From contig BJHQ01000015.1 in NCBI GenBank assembly GCA_014193115.1, positions 58,362-122,361 of the forward strand: a stretch of DNA of 64,000 nucleotides, read 5' to 3'. Positions within the stretch are counted from its first letter, which is position 1. Every line of letters begins with the position of its first letter. This stretch comes from Planctomycetota bacterium. GTDB lineage: Bacteria > Planctomycetota > UBA11346. A model generated the notes under the pieces. The model was not told the DNA's origin. It did no database searches and worked only from the letters and a program-made list of their open reading frames with translations. Below are positions 63,872 through 64,000 of the stretch, one piece after another. The translations under genes were made by a program, and so were the position numbers.

Positions 63872-64000
63872 TGTGAACTTCCCCCCGTTTGGTGGACACC
63901 CTGACAAGAGCGAAAGCTCTGAGAGGATGCCATCATGGCACGATCAACCACCACCCCTTCACCCAAGGCTGACAGCGTGCGCCGTCGCTTCGACGCCACC
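63872..64000 (+). mobile_element. Left end of an IS3-family-like insertion sequence
   Basis: The left terminal sequence TGTGAACTTCCCCCC, followed by GTTTGGTGGACACC, is typical of IS3-group ends (TGAACTG...GTGGACAC). An orfA-like start follows. The element runs off the window, so length and right end are unknown. Confidence 0.6.
63935..64000 (+). CDS. IS3-like transposase OrfA, N-terminal part only (runs off the window)
   Basis: Twenty-two codons are visible, starting MARSTTTPSPKADSV and then RRRFDAT, which matches the basic N-terminus of IS3-type OrfA (helix-turn-helix protein with R-x-R-F/Y-D-A). GAGAGGA lies 6 bp before the ATG. Confidence 0.55.
   Translation, partial: MARSTTTPSPKADSVRRRFDAT

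Overview
The window is high-GC bacterial DNA, most likely from the PVC group and probably a planctomycete. The lineage call is an inference from gene content: two giant secreted PQQ-type beta-propeller proteins with C-terminal malectin-like domains, a membrane Ser/Thr kinase, a lysine/alanine-rich histone H1-like protein, a folP-cdaA-ybbR cluster and many intergenic hairpin repeats. No rRNA or other universal marker is present, so it stays tentative.

Layout, left half. 1-9.1 kb: palindromic repeats, an 860-aa helical-repeat protein, moaA-moaD (molybdenum cofactor), an H1-like protein, a hypothetical, an intergenic repeat array, then the overlapping genes folP-cdaA-cdaR (folate and cyclic di-AMP). 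9.3-13.2 kb: a Kef-type antiporter fused to a PTS EIIA domain, bioB, and an AraC-type regulator divergent from the next cluster. 13.3-26.6 kb: seven co-directional genes comprising two paralogous ~1345-aa secreted propeller proteins, an ExbB/TolQ protein, two ExbD/TolR proteins, a single-pass membrane protein with a periplasmic ligand-binding-like domain, and a secreted HEAT-repeat protein. This is the best candidate here for an uncharacterised envelope system. 26.8-35.2 kb: crcB, a second repeat array, a tagaturonate-epimerase-family gene, a MORN-like/peroxiredoxin-like lipoprotein with an adjacent Ser/Thr kinase, pyrE, a cyclophilin and tRNA-Pro(GGG).

Right half. A ~9.9-kb genomic island is inserted at the tRNA-Pro gene. 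Its left end carries a 5'-truncated tyrosine recombinase, and a 16-bp copy of the tRNA 3' end marks the right end near 45.1 kb. It holds two small low-GC lipoproteins, a P-type ATPase, an ABC exporter, stress-type small proteins (one with an in-frame stop in its BON domain) and a PKD-repeat surface protein. Beyond it come a DODA-type dioxygenase, an ArsR plus fused double-SRPBCC pair, a BrnT/BrnA-like toxin-antitoxin pair, a phosphodiester glycosidase, an Ada-type DNA repair regulator and an arsenic operon (arsR-acr3-arsC-sigma-arsM) with two matching candidate ArsR operators. From 54 kb the sequence is a patchwork of recent rearrangement: an arsC remnant, HxlR/NmrA redox genes, a DUF1772 fragment joined to a MacA-like fragment, an Rpn-family nuclease, a transposase fragment fused up to a secreted WbsX/GH99-like gene, a broken glycoside hydrolase, and an IS3-like element that starts inside another secreted-protein gene at the window edge.

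All family calls rest on reading motifs in the translated sequence; no database search was run. Start codons were chosen by Shine-Dalgarno spacing, signal peptides and family N-termini, as noted per gene.
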